Below, in pieces: positions 14,718 through 21,392 of a stretch of DNA of 21,392 nucleotides (position 1 is the stretch's first letter; every line of letters starts with the position of its first letter). The stretch lies in assembly GCA_041687475.1 (NCBI GenBank), contig JAWLBW010000038.1, positions 1-21,392 on the forward strand. Reading direction: 5' to 3'. The stretch comes from JAWLBW01 sp041687475 (GTDB lineage Bacteria > J088 > JAWLBW01). The notes beneath the pieces are model-generated. The model saw nothing but the letters and a program-made list of their open reading frames with translations. It made no database searches and was not told the DNA's origin. The position numbers and the translations under genes were made by a program.

Positions 14718-15695
14718 ATGAAGCTGAAAGAAGGCGCGCAGGTTCTCAAGCAAACGGCCATCGAGTGGAAGGACGACGACGTACCCCGCCTGGGCGCGGC
14801 CCTTGCCTACTATACGGTCTTCTCCCTCGCGCCACTGCTCGTCATCGCCATCGGCGTAGCCGGCCTTGTGTTCGGCCAGCAGGCCGCCGAAGGGCAGATG
14901 GTCGATGCCCTGCGCGACACCATGGGCGAACAGGGCGCCCAGATGGCGCAGACCATGCTGGCGAATGCCGGGCAGGGTAACAGAGGCCTGTGGGCGACCA
15001 TCATCGGGGGCATAACCCTGCTCATCGGCGCATCGACGATTTTCGCCCAGCTTCAGAGCGCCATGAACAAGATATGGGAGGTTGCCCCCGACGAAAACGC
15101 CGGCATCAAAGGTACCATCAAGAAACGCCTGATCAGCATGGGTATGGTGTTTGCTATAGGCTTTCTCCTGCTCGTTTCGCTTCTGCTGAGTACGGCCCTT
15201 TCCGTCGTCGGTAAGTTCATGGCCGACGCCCTGCCGGGCGGTGCCTGGGTGTGGATGGTCATCAACAATGTCGCATCCATTGCACTCATCACCCTGTTCT
15301 TTGCCGCCATCTACAAAGTTCTGCCCGACGCCGATGTGCAGTGGCGCGACGTCTGGCTCGGCGCTTTCGTCACGGCCGTTCTCTTTACCCTCGGAAAATA
15401 CCTGATCGGCCTTTACCTGAGCAACAGCGCCACAGCGTCATCCTTCGGCGCGGCGAGCTCACTCATTGTCATTCTCGTCTGGGTTTACTATTCGGCACAG
15501 ATCGTCTTTTTCGGCGCCGAGTTCACCCAGGTCTATGCCCGTCAGTACGGCGGCGGCATTCAACCTGCCGAAGGAGCCATGCACGTGGTCGAAAAAACCG
15601 AGCCGGCCCCTGAAGAGTCGGAATCGACGCACGGCAACGGCGGCGCCCATCGACCTGCAGAACCGTCGCACGAGGAACGGCCACACGACCGATGA
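14718..15695 (+). CDS. YihY/BrkB-family inner membrane protein
   Basis: The 325-residue protein has six predicted membrane helices and the family landmarks 'RLGAALAYYTVFSLAPLLV' (residues 24-42), 'STIFAQLQSAMNKIWEV', 'PDADVQWRDVWLGA', 'LSNSATASSFGAA' and 'WVYYSAQIVFFGAEFT' (255-270). The family was once called ribonuclease BN by mistake; its true function is not established (membrane or envelope maintenance, possibly lipid transport). The last 45 residues form a hydrophilic tail rich in Glu, His and Pro, longer than usual. ATG 14718 has AAGG with 6-nt spacing. The 269 nt between this gene and the aldolase stop contain no supported gene, only the aldolase terminator. Confidence 0.92.
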   Translation: MKLKEGAQVLKQTAIEWKDDDVPRLGAALAYYTVFSLAPLLVIAIGVAGLVFGQQAAEGQMVDALRDTMGEQGAQMAQTMLANAGQGNRGLWATIIGGITLLIGASTIFAQLQSAMNKIWEVAPDENAGIKGTIKKRLISMGMVFAIGFLLLVSLLLSTALSVVGKFMADALPGGAWVWMVINNVASIALITLFFAAIYKVLPDADVQWRDVWLGAFVTAVLFTLGKYLIGLYLSNSATASSFGAASSLIVILVWVYYSAQIVFFGAEFTQVYARQYGGGIQPAEGAMHVVEKTEPAPEESESTHGNGGAHRPAEPSHEERPHDR

Positions 15696-15900
15696 TCGCG
15701 TGAATGTCTTCGTATCCGTACCGGCGGCAATCGGACGGCGCCGTGCGGTCGGTAAACCTGCCACATGTCGACGGCCCTGCCACGGGCTTCGAGAAGAATA
15801 AGGACCGCTCGGGCAAACGATATTCTCCTTGCCGACTCGATGTGTCGCACGCCTGCGGGAAAACGCTGCGCCGGGAATGTTCCGAAAGGCTTCTTCCACC

Positions 15901-15936
15901 AAAAGAAAACGCCGCCCCGAAGAAAGGAGCGGCGTT
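15901..15936 (-). terminator. Intrinsic terminator of the aldolase gene
   Basis: On the minus strand the stem AACGCCGCTCC (15936-15926) pairs with GGGGCGGCGTT (15918-15908), 11 bp with one G-U. The loop is 7 nt and TTCTTTT follows. It begins 28 nt after the aldolase stop. The partial T-run on the other side could also stop transcripts from the YihY-like gene. Confidence 0.85.
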
Positions 15937-15964
15937 TGTCGATTTTCCGGGAAAGCCGAAGCCG

Positions 15965-17017
15965 TCAGGCGATGGTAACGTCTTTGTCGAGGTACACGTC
16001 CTGAATGGCCTGCAGCAGCTCGACGCCTTCGTTCATCGGACGCTGGAACGCCTTGCGGCCCGAGATGAGCCCCATGCCGCCGGCACGCTTGTTGATGACG
16101 GCCGTGCGTACGGCTTCGGCCAGGTCGCTCTGCCCCGACGAACCGCCGCCCGAGTTGATGAGGCCGGCGCGGCCCATGTAGCTGGTAATGACCTGGTAGC
16201 GGGTGAGATCGATGGGGTTGTCGCTCGATAGCTCGGTGTAGACCTTTTCGTGGGTCTTGCCGAACTTGAGAGCCTTATAGCCGCCCGTACAGTCGGGCTG
16301 CTTCTGCTTCACGATGTCGGCCTGAATGGTGGCCGCCAGGTGATTGGCCTGACCGGTCAGGTCCGAAGCGGTGTGATAGTCGACACCGTCCTTCTTGAAG
16401 TCGGGGTTGCGCAGGTACGCCCAGAGAACCGTGACCAGGCCGAGCTCGTGGGCATAGGCGAAGGCCTCGGAAATTTCCTGAATCTGGCGGTCGCTTTCGG
16501 GCGAACCGTAGTAAATGGTCGCGCCGATGGCGACGGCGCCCATGTCGAACGCCTGCTTGACGTTGGCGAACAGAATCTGGTCGTACGTTTCAGGATAGGT
16601 CAACAGCTCGTTGTGGTTGATCTTCACGATGAAGGGAATGCGGTGCGCATACTTACGCGCCACCGAGCCGAGCACGCCCAGCGTCGACGCCACGGCGTTA
16701 CAGCCGCCTTCCATGGCCAACTTGACGATATTCTCGGGGTCGAAGTAAGCGGGGTTCGGCGCGAACGATGCGCCGGCGCTGTGCTCGATACCCTGGTCGA
16801 CCGGCAGAATCGAAACGTAACCCGTGCCCCCGAGCCGGCCGGTGTTGAAGATGGACTGCAGGTTACGCAGCACCGGGGCCGGACGATCGCTGATCGTGAA
16901 GATGCGCTCTACGAAGTCGGGGCCCGGCAGGTGCAGCTGGTCCTTCGAAAAACGGGCCGTGTGGTTCAAAAGGCTGTCGGCTTCGTTTCCGAGCAGGCTT
17001 CGAATCTTGTCGATCAT
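15965..17017 (-). CDS. fbaB: Class I fructose-bisphosphate aldolase, DhnA/FbaB type
   Basis: The 350-residue protein is the same length as E. coli FbaB and very close to it throughout, e.g. 'SILPVDQGIEHSAGASFA' (residues 69-86), 'HRIPFIVKINHNE', 'MGAVAIGATIYYGS', 'GLVTVLWAYLRN', 'DLTGQANHLAATIQADIVK' and 'AVINKRAGGMGLI'. It cleaves fructose 1,6-bisphosphate to dihydroxyacetone phosphate and glyceraldehyde 3-phosphate, or the reverse in gluconeogenesis. Lys237 in 'IVKQK' is the expected Schiff-base lysine, so no metal is needed. ATG 17017 has AAGGA with 6-nt spacing. A strong terminator lies 28 nt past the stop, so the gene is probably monocistronic. It is divergent from an acyl-CoA dehydrogenase; pairing with fatty acid oxidation would suit a gluconeogenic role, which is inference. 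Confidence 0.97.
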   Translation of the reverse strand: MIDKIRSLLGNEADSLLNHTARFSKDQLHLPGPDFVERIFTISDRPAPVLRNLQSIFNTGRLGGTGYVSILPVDQGIEHSAGASFAPNPAYFDPENIVKLAMEGGCNAVASTLGVLGSVARKYAHRIPFIVKINHNELLTYPETYDQILFANVKQAFDMGAVAIGATIYYGSPESDRQIQEISEAFAYAHELGLVTVLWAYLRNPDFKKDGVDYHTASDLTGQANHLAATIQADIVKQKQPDCTGGYKALKFGKTHEKVYTELSSDNPIDLTRYQVITSYMGRAGLINSGGGSSGQSDLAEAVRTAVINKRAGGMGLISGRKAFQRPMNEGVELLQAIQDVYLDKDVTIA

Positions 17018-17119
17018 GTCCGTTCCTTTCCTGTTTGCTGAAAAAGAATGAGTGTAAGCCCCGCGGGCCCGGAATCCGAGCCTGGTCGCCCCGTGGGTCA
17101 GGGAGCCTTGAAGCGGCCC

Positions 17120-17138
17120 CTCTGCAAACCCTGCAGAG
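17120..17138. promoter_or_regulatory. Perfect stem-loop upstream of the aldolase gene
   Basis: CTCTGCA (17120-17126) and TGCAGAG (17132-17138) pair around AACCC. It lies about 100 nt upstream of the aldolase start and could be an operator or part of its 5' leader. Confidence 0.35.
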
Positions 17139-17456
17139 CCGTCCGTGCGCAGGAAACGTTTCTCCTTGTACCCTCGGCAGGCGATCTGCTCGGGTCACAA
17201 GGCATATCTCTATCATGGTACTAAACCGAGGGGCGGCAGGGAAGGAGTCTCGTCGTAATCTGCCTCTTTCCCCATAGGAGAAGTACACGGATTGCCGCTT
17301 CACGACGTAGCCGCGACGTTTCCTTGCTCGTGGGACCGAGCCGGGCAGATTGCAACGGCACGCCGACGGCTGTCGATTCCTGCCCGAATTCATAGCATCC
17401 AAGCCGAAACAACGTCCCGACGTTTCCGGCGACGTGCCGAGCGCCCGTCAATTTCC

Positions 17457-17462
17457 TACAAT
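17457..17462 (+). promoter_or_regulatory. Likely -10 box of the second acyl-CoA dehydrogenase
   Basis: TACAAT matches the -10 consensus at 5 of 6 positions and lies 35 nt before the start codon, with SD GGAG at 17487-17490. No good -35 hexamer is seen 16-18 nt upstream, so it may need an activator. Confidence 0.35.
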
Positions 17463-17497
17463 GTGGTGATTCAGCGTTTTCCCCTCGGAGACACAGC

Positions 17498-18634
17498 ATG
17501 TATTTTTCGTCCGAACACGAATTGTTTCGTCGCAACCTGCGCGAATTCATCGACAGTGAAATCAACCCCAACGTAGAAAAGTGGGAAGAAGAAGAAGCCT
17601 GGCCGGCCCACGAGATTCTCAAGAAGATGGGCGACCTGGGTTTTCTCGGCATTACCATGGACCCGGCCTATGGGGGCCAGGGACTCGACTACTGGTTCGA
17701 CCTTGTCTTTCTCGAAGAGATGGGCCATATTCGCGCGGGTGGCGTGGCCGTGCCCATTACCGTGCAGACGCACATGGCCACGCCGGCCATTCACAAATTC
17801 GGTTCCGATGAGCTGAAGAAGAAGTATCTTCGCCCCGCCCTTGCCGGCGACGCCGTGTTCGCCATCGGCGTTTCGGAACCAGACGCGGGCTCAGACGTGG
17901 CGGGCCTTCGCACCACCGCCCGCAAGGTCGGCAACGAATACGTCATCAACGGTTCGAAAACCTTCATTACCAACGGCGCGCAGGCCGACTATGTGACGCT
18001 GCTGGCCCGCACCAGCGACGAACCCGGTCACCATTGTTTTTCGCTCTTTGTCGTGCCCACCGACACGCCGGGATTCAGTGTCAGCAAGAAGCTCAAGAAG
18101 ATGGGCTGGCGCTGCAGCGACACGGCCATGCTCACCTTCGAAGACATGAAGATTCCGGCCGAGAACCTGATTGGCGAAGAAGGCATGGGCTTCATTTACC
18201 AGATGCAGCAGTTTCAGCACGAGCGCCTGACGGCCGCCTCGTCGTACATCATGGCCCAGGAGGTCATCGACGAAACCATCGAATACCTGCGCAATCGCAA
18301 GGCTTTCGGCAAGCCGCTTCTCGCCAAGCAGGTTCTGCGTCACCGGCTCGCCGAAATGATGACCGAGGTCGAATGCGTGCGGCACCTGGCCTACCACTGC
18401 GTGCGTCAGCTCGAGGCCGGCATCGACACCACCAAGGAAATCTCGATGCTCAAGTATCGGGGCGCCCGCATGGCCAAGCGCGTGATCGATGAATGCCTGC
18501 AGATGTACGGCGGCAACGGCTTCATCGAAGAGTACCCCATTGCCCGCGCCTACCGCGACGTGCGCGTCATGACCATCGGCGGCGGCGCCGACGAGATCAT
18601 GCTGGAAATCGTCTCGAAGATGAGCGGTATGTAA
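17498..18634 (+). CDS. Acyl-CoA dehydrogenase, long-chain (LCAD/AtuD) type
   Basis: The 378-residue protein has the full three-domain acyl-CoA dehydrogenase fold: N-terminal helices, 'FAIGVSEPDAGSDVAGLRT' (residues 121-139), 'VINGSKTFITNG' (149-160), and C-terminal 'NRKAFGKPL' and 'CLQMYGGNGFIEEYPIARAY' (333-352). The usual late catalytic motif YEGT is replaced by 'IGGGADEIM'; the base is instead probably Glu242 in 'QFQHERLTAA', as in long-chain and isovaleryl-CoA dehydrogenases. It should oxidise long or branched acyl-CoA (citronellyl-CoA-like substrates are possible) using FAD and ETF. ATG 17498 has GGAG at 7-nt spacing. A hairpin terminator with TTCG loop lies 66 nt downstream. It is unlike the 566-residue enzyme encoded at 650-2350, so the two have different substrates. 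Confidence 0.95.
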   Translation: MYFSSEHELFRRNLREFIDSEINPNVEKWEEEEAWPAHEILKKMGDLGFLGITMDPAYGGQGLDYWFDLVFLEEMGHIRAGGVAVPITVQTHMATPAIHKFGSDELKKKYLRPALAGDAVFAIGVSEPDAGSDVAGLRTTARKVGNEYVINGSKTFITNGAQADYVTLLARTSDEPGHHCFSLFVVPTDTPGFSVSKKLKKMGWRCSDTAMLTFEDMKIPAENLIGEEGMGFIYQMQQFQHERLTAASSYIMAQEVIDETIEYLRNRKAFGKPLLAKQVLRHRLAEMMTEVECVRHLAYHCVRQLEAGIDTTKEISMLKYRGARMAKRVIDECLQMYGGNGFIEEYPIARAYRDVRVMTIGGGADEIMLEIVSKMSGM

Positions 18635-18659
18635 ACCGCCCAGGCGATTTACATGCCGC

Positions 18660-18687
18660 AATCCTTAATCCACAATCCGCAATTCTC
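18660..18687 (+). repeat. Heptanucleotide repeat, four AATCCNN-type units
   Basis: AATCCTT, AATCCAC, AATCCGC and AATTCTC follow one another at 18660-18687, then AAT. The inverted counterpart (GATTGAG units) lies at 18779-18796, so the terminator region is bracketed by the two arms. Confidence 0.75.
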
Positions 18688-18699
18688 AATGACGGTTAC

Positions 18700-18735
18700 G
18701 CCGGTGCTCCCTTCGGGGCGCCGGCTTTACTTTTT
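18700..18735 (+). terminator. Intrinsic terminator of the LCAD-type gene
   Basis: GCCGGTG (18700-18706) pairs with CGCCGGC (18719-18725, one G-U), and CCC (18709-18711) with GGG (18716-18718) around a TTCG tetraloop, with a 2-nt bulge. TTTACTTTTT follows directly. An alternative stem GGGCGCC/GGCGCCC (18716-18722, 18739-18745) overlaps it. Confidence 0.75.
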
Positions 18736-18778
18736 CGCGGCGCCCGGCCTTGCAGCACGTCTCCCCGTGAGGATATGG

Positions 18779-18814
18779 GATTGAGGATTGAGGATTTCCG
18801 TGCAGCCGTGCAGC
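18779..18814 (-). repeat. GATTGAG heptamers followed by two CGTGCAGC octamers
   Basis: GATTGAG at 18779-18785 and 18786-18792 plus GATT, then CGTGCAGC at 18799-18806 and 18807-18814. The octamer is the reverse complement of GCTGCACG found at 12488-12495. The tract ends 4 nt before the stop codon of the lipoprotein gene. Confidence 0.75.
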
Positions 18815-18817
18815 ACG

Positions 18818-20878
18818 TCAGAGTCCGGAAGAGCCGACCAGGTCGTAAAGCGCGTGCAGGAAGTCGTAGGTGCCGGGTTCGGCGGCCATCTGCATCTCGC
18901 GCTCCCAGTACCACAGGTCGGGAACCGTGCGCAGGTATCCGAAGGGATAGCTGGTATAGCTTTCGCGATCGACGGCAATTTCATCGTAGGGAAAACGATA
19001 GGTGTCGGACTGCGTGTTGGCGACCTTCAGAGCCTGGCCCTTGATCGCGTCGGCTTCGGCGAATCGAGCGGCCTCCATCACGTCGTCGCCCTTGACGCGG
19101 GCCACGACGCCTTCGTACAGCGCCAGCATGTAGCGGGCGCGCAGCGCATTGATCCGAATGCCGAGACCGAACTCACGGTGAATACGGCGGGCGCCCGCCG
19201 TGCGCAGGCCCTCGCCCAGCCGGTCCCACCGGCTGGCGTAGTCGTTCAGCACGGGTATCATCGCAGCGAGCTGCGTCAGGTCTTCCTCAGCAAACGTCTC
19301 GACCGCGTCGGGCGTCATCTTGTCGACTTCGTACAGCCGGGCACGAATGGGCTGGGCGTGAATGCCCGTGAAGTGGCCGATGTCGTCGGCGGCGTCCCAG
19401 GCCACCAGCCAGCGAATGCCGTTTTTTTCCAGCAGCTCGTCGCCCTGCCACAGAATCTGTTCGTCGAGCAGCGAAACCGCTTCGTCGGCCCTGTCGCCGA
19501 AAATCGAAAGTACGCGGCGAATGGGCGCCAGGTAGTCGTCGGCGGGCGCGTAGACGTGCCATGCGGCGCCCAGATCGTTCAGCCAGTAACCCCATTCGAG
19601 GCCCGAGCTGAAGTTGATCTGCCCGTCCATGCCCGTATTACGCAATCGGTGCAGGTCGTTCCAGCGGGCGTAGACGTATTGGGGAAGAAAAATCGGCACG
19701 TCGTTGTCGAACGTAACCCAGTAGGCCGTTTCGGGATAGTAGAACACCTCGCGCTTGCCGATTTCGCCGAGTAGAAACTCACGCATGTCGAAGAAGTCTT
19801 CACGGTCGTACGTGGGACCGACACGGTACAGGTCGTACCACTGCACGGTATGCGGCATGACGCCGACGTTTCCTTCGGCGTACTTGACGATATAGTTGAA
19901 GTTCATGTCGTCGAAGCTGGGCGCCGTCTGGTTCACGGTGCAATGCACCTTGGTCGCAGTGCGTGTTCCGGGATAGTTCGCATCGAGATAATCGGCTAGA
20001 AAATCGAGCCAGGCAACCTGTTCGGTATCGGATACGGAAAAGAATTCGCTGGCGCCCATTTCAACATTGATGCGGTCCCAGCCGGCCTGCATGAGCCAGT
20101 CTACACTGGCGGCCATTTGCGTGGTCGCCGGTTCGGGCGCTTCGGCATCGTAAAGAAAGAAAGAGTTCTGCTGGCGAAAGGCGATGGGCGCGACAATGCC
20201 CATGTTGAAGCCGCGAGCGTGGGCGCGCTTGACCATTTCCGTGGCATGGGCGAGCCAGGCTTCGTCGTCGATGGTGCGCAGCAGGTTCCACTCAAGATAG
20301 TTCTGACGCCGTGCAATAAGCCAGCCCAGGAACCGATCGAAGCGATGCAGTGTCGACGGATCATTCCCCAGCAAGGTCGACTCGTACTCGATGGGGTGCA
20401 TGGTGTGCACGTGGGTGCCGCGCATCGTGTAGCCGGGCGCCGCCTCTTCGTCGACGTCGCCGACGCAGTCGAGGCACAGGCTCGGCGGAAAATACGTTTC
20501 TTCGGGGTGGAGAAATACAATACCCGCCCGTTCCAACAGCTCGTAGGCGCCGTACTGCAAACCCAACGCATCGCCTGCCTTGACCGCATATGCACCGTCG
20601 CTTCCAGTCAGCCGGTACGCGCCGGCCACGGTAACGGCGTCGTCGTATATGAGAGAAATCTCGATGCCTCCGGCGGCATCCCAGGCTACGCGATTCGCCT
20701 CGTCACGGTCTTCGACGTCGGCCCTCAGAATGGCGACGATGTCTTCGGCCCGGCCGCCGTCTTCGAAACGAATGGGCAGGGGTTCGTTCGGCAGATCGGA
20801 AAGGGCGTCGTTGTCGGAGCTGCAGGCCGGCGGCACGGCAAGCAGCAGGGCGGCAAGGAAGATGGCAAAGCGAGTCAT
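18818..20878 (-). CDS. DUF4838-like glycoside-hydrolase-type lipoprotein
   Basis: The 686-residue protein starts with a signal peptide (MTRFAIFLAALLLAV) and Cys19 in 'PPACSSD', a loose lipobox, so it is probably a surface or periplasmic lipoprotein. Residues about 35-130 resemble the beta-alpha N-terminal domain of alpha-glucuronidases and related enzymes ('GLQYGAYELLERAGIVFLHPEE'). The next 300 residues look like a TIM barrel of the DUF4838 kind, with conserved-looking 'YTMRGTHVHTMHP' (150-162), 'NVEMGASEFF' (271-280), 'YYPETAYW' (380-387) and 'GLEWGYW' (426-432). Glu273, Glu278, Glu383 and Glu428 are candidate catalytic acids. The C-terminal third is helical. The protein is acidic. ATG 20878 is chosen for the signal peptide; it lacks an SD. 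It likely acts on a polysaccharide; the substrate is unknown and the family call is from memory of motifs, not a search. Confidence 0.75.
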   Translation of the reverse strand: MTRFAIFLAALLLAVPPACSSDNDALSDLPNEPLPIRFEDGGRAEDIVAILRADVEDRDEANRVAWDAAGGIEISLIYDDAVTVAGAYRLTGSDGAYAVKAGDALGLQYGAYELLERAGIVFLHPEETYFPPSLCLDCVGDVDEEAAPGYTMRGTHVHTMHPIEYESTLLGNDPSTLHRFDRFLGWLIARRQNYLEWNLLRTIDDEAWLAHATEMVKRAHARGFNMGIVAPIAFRQQNSFFLYDAEAPEPATTQMAASVDWLMQAGWDRINVEMGASEFFSVSDTEQVAWLDFLADYLDANYPGTRTATKVHCTVNQTAPSFDDMNFNYIVKYAEGNVGVMPHTVQWYDLYRVGPTYDREDFFDMREFLLGEIGKREVFYYPETAYWVTFDNDVPIFLPQYVYARWNDLHRLRNTGMDGQINFSSGLEWGYWLNDLGAAWHVYAPADDYLAPIRRVLSIFGDRADEAVSLLDEQILWQGDELLEKNGIRWLVAWDAADDIGHFTGIHAQPIRARLYEVDKMTPDAVETFAEEDLTQLAAMIPVLNDYASRWDRLGEGLRTAGARRIHREFGLGIRINALRARYMLALYEGVVARVKGDDVMEAARFAEADAIKGQALKVANTQSDTYRFPYDEIAVDRESYTSYPFGYLRTVPDLWYWEREMQMAAEPGTYDFLHALYDLVGSSGL

Positions 20879-21073
20879 GAGGAGTCCGGTAAGCAGGTGG
20901 TCGGCTGGTCGGGTTCCGGCCACAGTTTACCAAGTACCCGCGCCCTGGTGCACGGGTAGCTCGCAGAACGTCGACTGGCCGGGGCCTCGCATTCCGGGAG
21001 AGTCGCGGCGAATCAGAATCAGGAAAATCGGAAGTCGCGGAAACGAGGTGTGGACAGAACCGCCGAGAACCGC

Positions 21074-21244
21074 TTACCGGGCGCAGACGGGGGGCGTACC
21101 CGACGAGCAGATACCGCACGTAGCCCGCGCGGGCTCGCGGCTGCGGTCGAGGGTCATGTGGCGCGCGCAGACCGGGTTTCCGCACCGGCAACAGTGCGCG
21201 CCCTCATCGGCGGTAAAGCCGGCACCGCAGATATGGCAAGGCAT
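21074..21244 (-). CDS. 56-residue cysteine-rich zinc-binding protein
   Basis: The frame from ATG 21244 to TAA 21074-21076 encodes 56 residues with nine Cys: 'CHIC' (3-6), 'CCRC' (18-21), Cys26 with His29 in 'CARH', 'CGIC' (43-46) and Cys54. The spacing of CxxC pairs is like a small treble-clef, B-box or FYVE-type double zinc site. It should bind one or two zinc ions and may contact protein or nucleic acid. I recognise no specific family. The start is preceded by GAGAG with about 5-nt spacing. It lies 27 nt downstream of the partial gene at the window end, so the two probably form one transcript. Between it and the lipoprotein gene (20879-21073, 195 nt) I see only a short direct repeat AGAACCGC twice near 21057-21072. 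Confidence 0.7.
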   Translation of the reverse strand: MPCHICGAGFTADEGAHCCRCGNPVCARHMTLDRSREPARATCGICSSGTPPVCAR

Positions 21245-21271
21245 GAAGGCTCTCTCTGCTCCGGCGTCGCC

Positions 21272-21392
21272 TTACTCAGTGCTTACTTTCACTTCTGCCG
21301 GAGCAGCTTCCGTGGCGGCTTCCGGTGCAGACAACTCGGCCAGGGCCGCGTCGGTTCGCGCGTCGGCGGCTGCCTGTTTGCGCCGGCGCTCG
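21272..21392 (-). CDS. C-terminal end of an unidentified protein
   Basis: A minus-strand frame enters from the right edge and ends at TAA (21272-21274). The visible 39 residues begin ERRRKQAAADARTDAALAEL and end PAEVKVSTE: a basic helix then an Ala/Glu/Pro-rich, acidic tail. GC-rich third positions and close spacing to the cysteine-rich gene support coding. Too little is present to name the protein. The tail suggests a disordered C-terminus. Confidence 0.6.
   Translation of the reverse strand, partial: ERRRKQAAADARTDAALAELSAPEAATEAAPAEVKVSTE

Larger units (their letters stand above)
17018..17497. other. 480-nt divergent spacer between aldolase and acyl-CoA dehydrogenase
   Basis: No coding frame here is convincing. 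The stretch holds a perfect stem-loop at 17120-17138, a 10-bp palindrome GAAACGTTTC (17153-17162), and a recurring octamer: GGAAACGT at 17152-17159 and its complement ACGTTTCC at 17316-17323 and 17420-17427. The last two sit in the 10-mer direct repeat CGACGTTTCC (17314-17323 and 17418-17427). It is long for a two-gene promoter region in this compact window and may hold several protein-binding sites or an unseen small RNA. Confidence 0.5.

Noticed and set aside
15704..16231. 175-codon + strand frame after the YihY-like gene
   Set aside because: It runs through the aldolase terminator and into the antisense of the aldolase; no SD and no domain.
18788..19774. 328-codon + strand frame
   Set aside because: Antisense to the DUF4838-like gene; begins in the repeat tract and has no family features.

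Overview
The window reads as ordinary, gene-dense, GC-rich bacterial chromosome. Genes are mostly preceded by Shine-Dalgarno sites. Two predicted lipoproteins have loose lipoboxes, and there is a sporulation-M-like membrane protein without other sporulation genes. Together these suggest a Gram-negative, heterotrophic, aerobic or microaerobic bacterium. The content (acyl-CoA dehydrogenases with TetR regulators, a diiron protein, GAF and PAS sensors, a DhnA-type class I aldolase) would fit a spirochaete of the Leptospirales, a Bradymonadota/Myxococcota-like lineage or a similar group, but I cannot fix the taxon from the sequence. I see no rRNA, tRNA, CRISPR array, transposase, integrase or phage gene.

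Layout. 1-621: 3' end of a PAS sensor protein and a bidirectional terminator. 650-3052: a TetR repressor and an AidB/ACAD11-type acyl-CoA dehydrogenase one nucleotide apart in an operon, with a readable promoter and a 22-bp palindromic operator. 3151-4552: a membrane-anchored J-domain/zinc-ribbon protein. 4627-6640: a + strand sensor cluster of two stand-alone PtsP-type GAF proteins, a hemerythrin-like protein and a 47-residue very basic protein, ended by a hairpin. 6699-10383: three minus-strand enzymes (YtcJ-type amidohydrolase lipoprotein, zinc alcohol dehydrogenase, 2OG-Fe(II) oxygenase). 10552-12469: a TetR gene divergent from a ferritin-like diiron gene, with two palindromes 21 bp apart lying on the diiron promoter. 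12610-14572: minus-strand stand-alone RAM-domain protein, SpoIIM-family protein and EamA transporter. 14718-15695: YihY/BrkB-family membrane protein. 15965-18634: fbaB-type aldolase divergent from a second, LCAD-type acyl-CoA dehydrogenase across a 480-bp spacer. 18818-21392: a large DUF4838-like glycoside-hydrolase-type lipoprotein, a 56-residue cysteine-rich protein and the C-terminus of another gene.

How the genes may work together. The clearest theme is acyl-CoA and lipid or aromatic oxidation: two acyl-CoA dehydrogenases, two TetR regulators of the kind that usually sense acyl-CoAs or hydrophobic ligands, a diiron oxidase/oxygenase, an alcohol dehydrogenase and a 2OG dioxygenase. A second theme is redox, oxygen or energy sensing (PAS, two GAF, hemerythrin). 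No single new multi-gene defence or secretion system is evident. The best candidates for something undescribed are the twin-operator TetR/diiron pair, the GAF-GAF-hemerythrin-small protein cluster, and a family of intergenic heptanucleotide/octanucleotide repeats found at 12480-12587 and 18660-18814.
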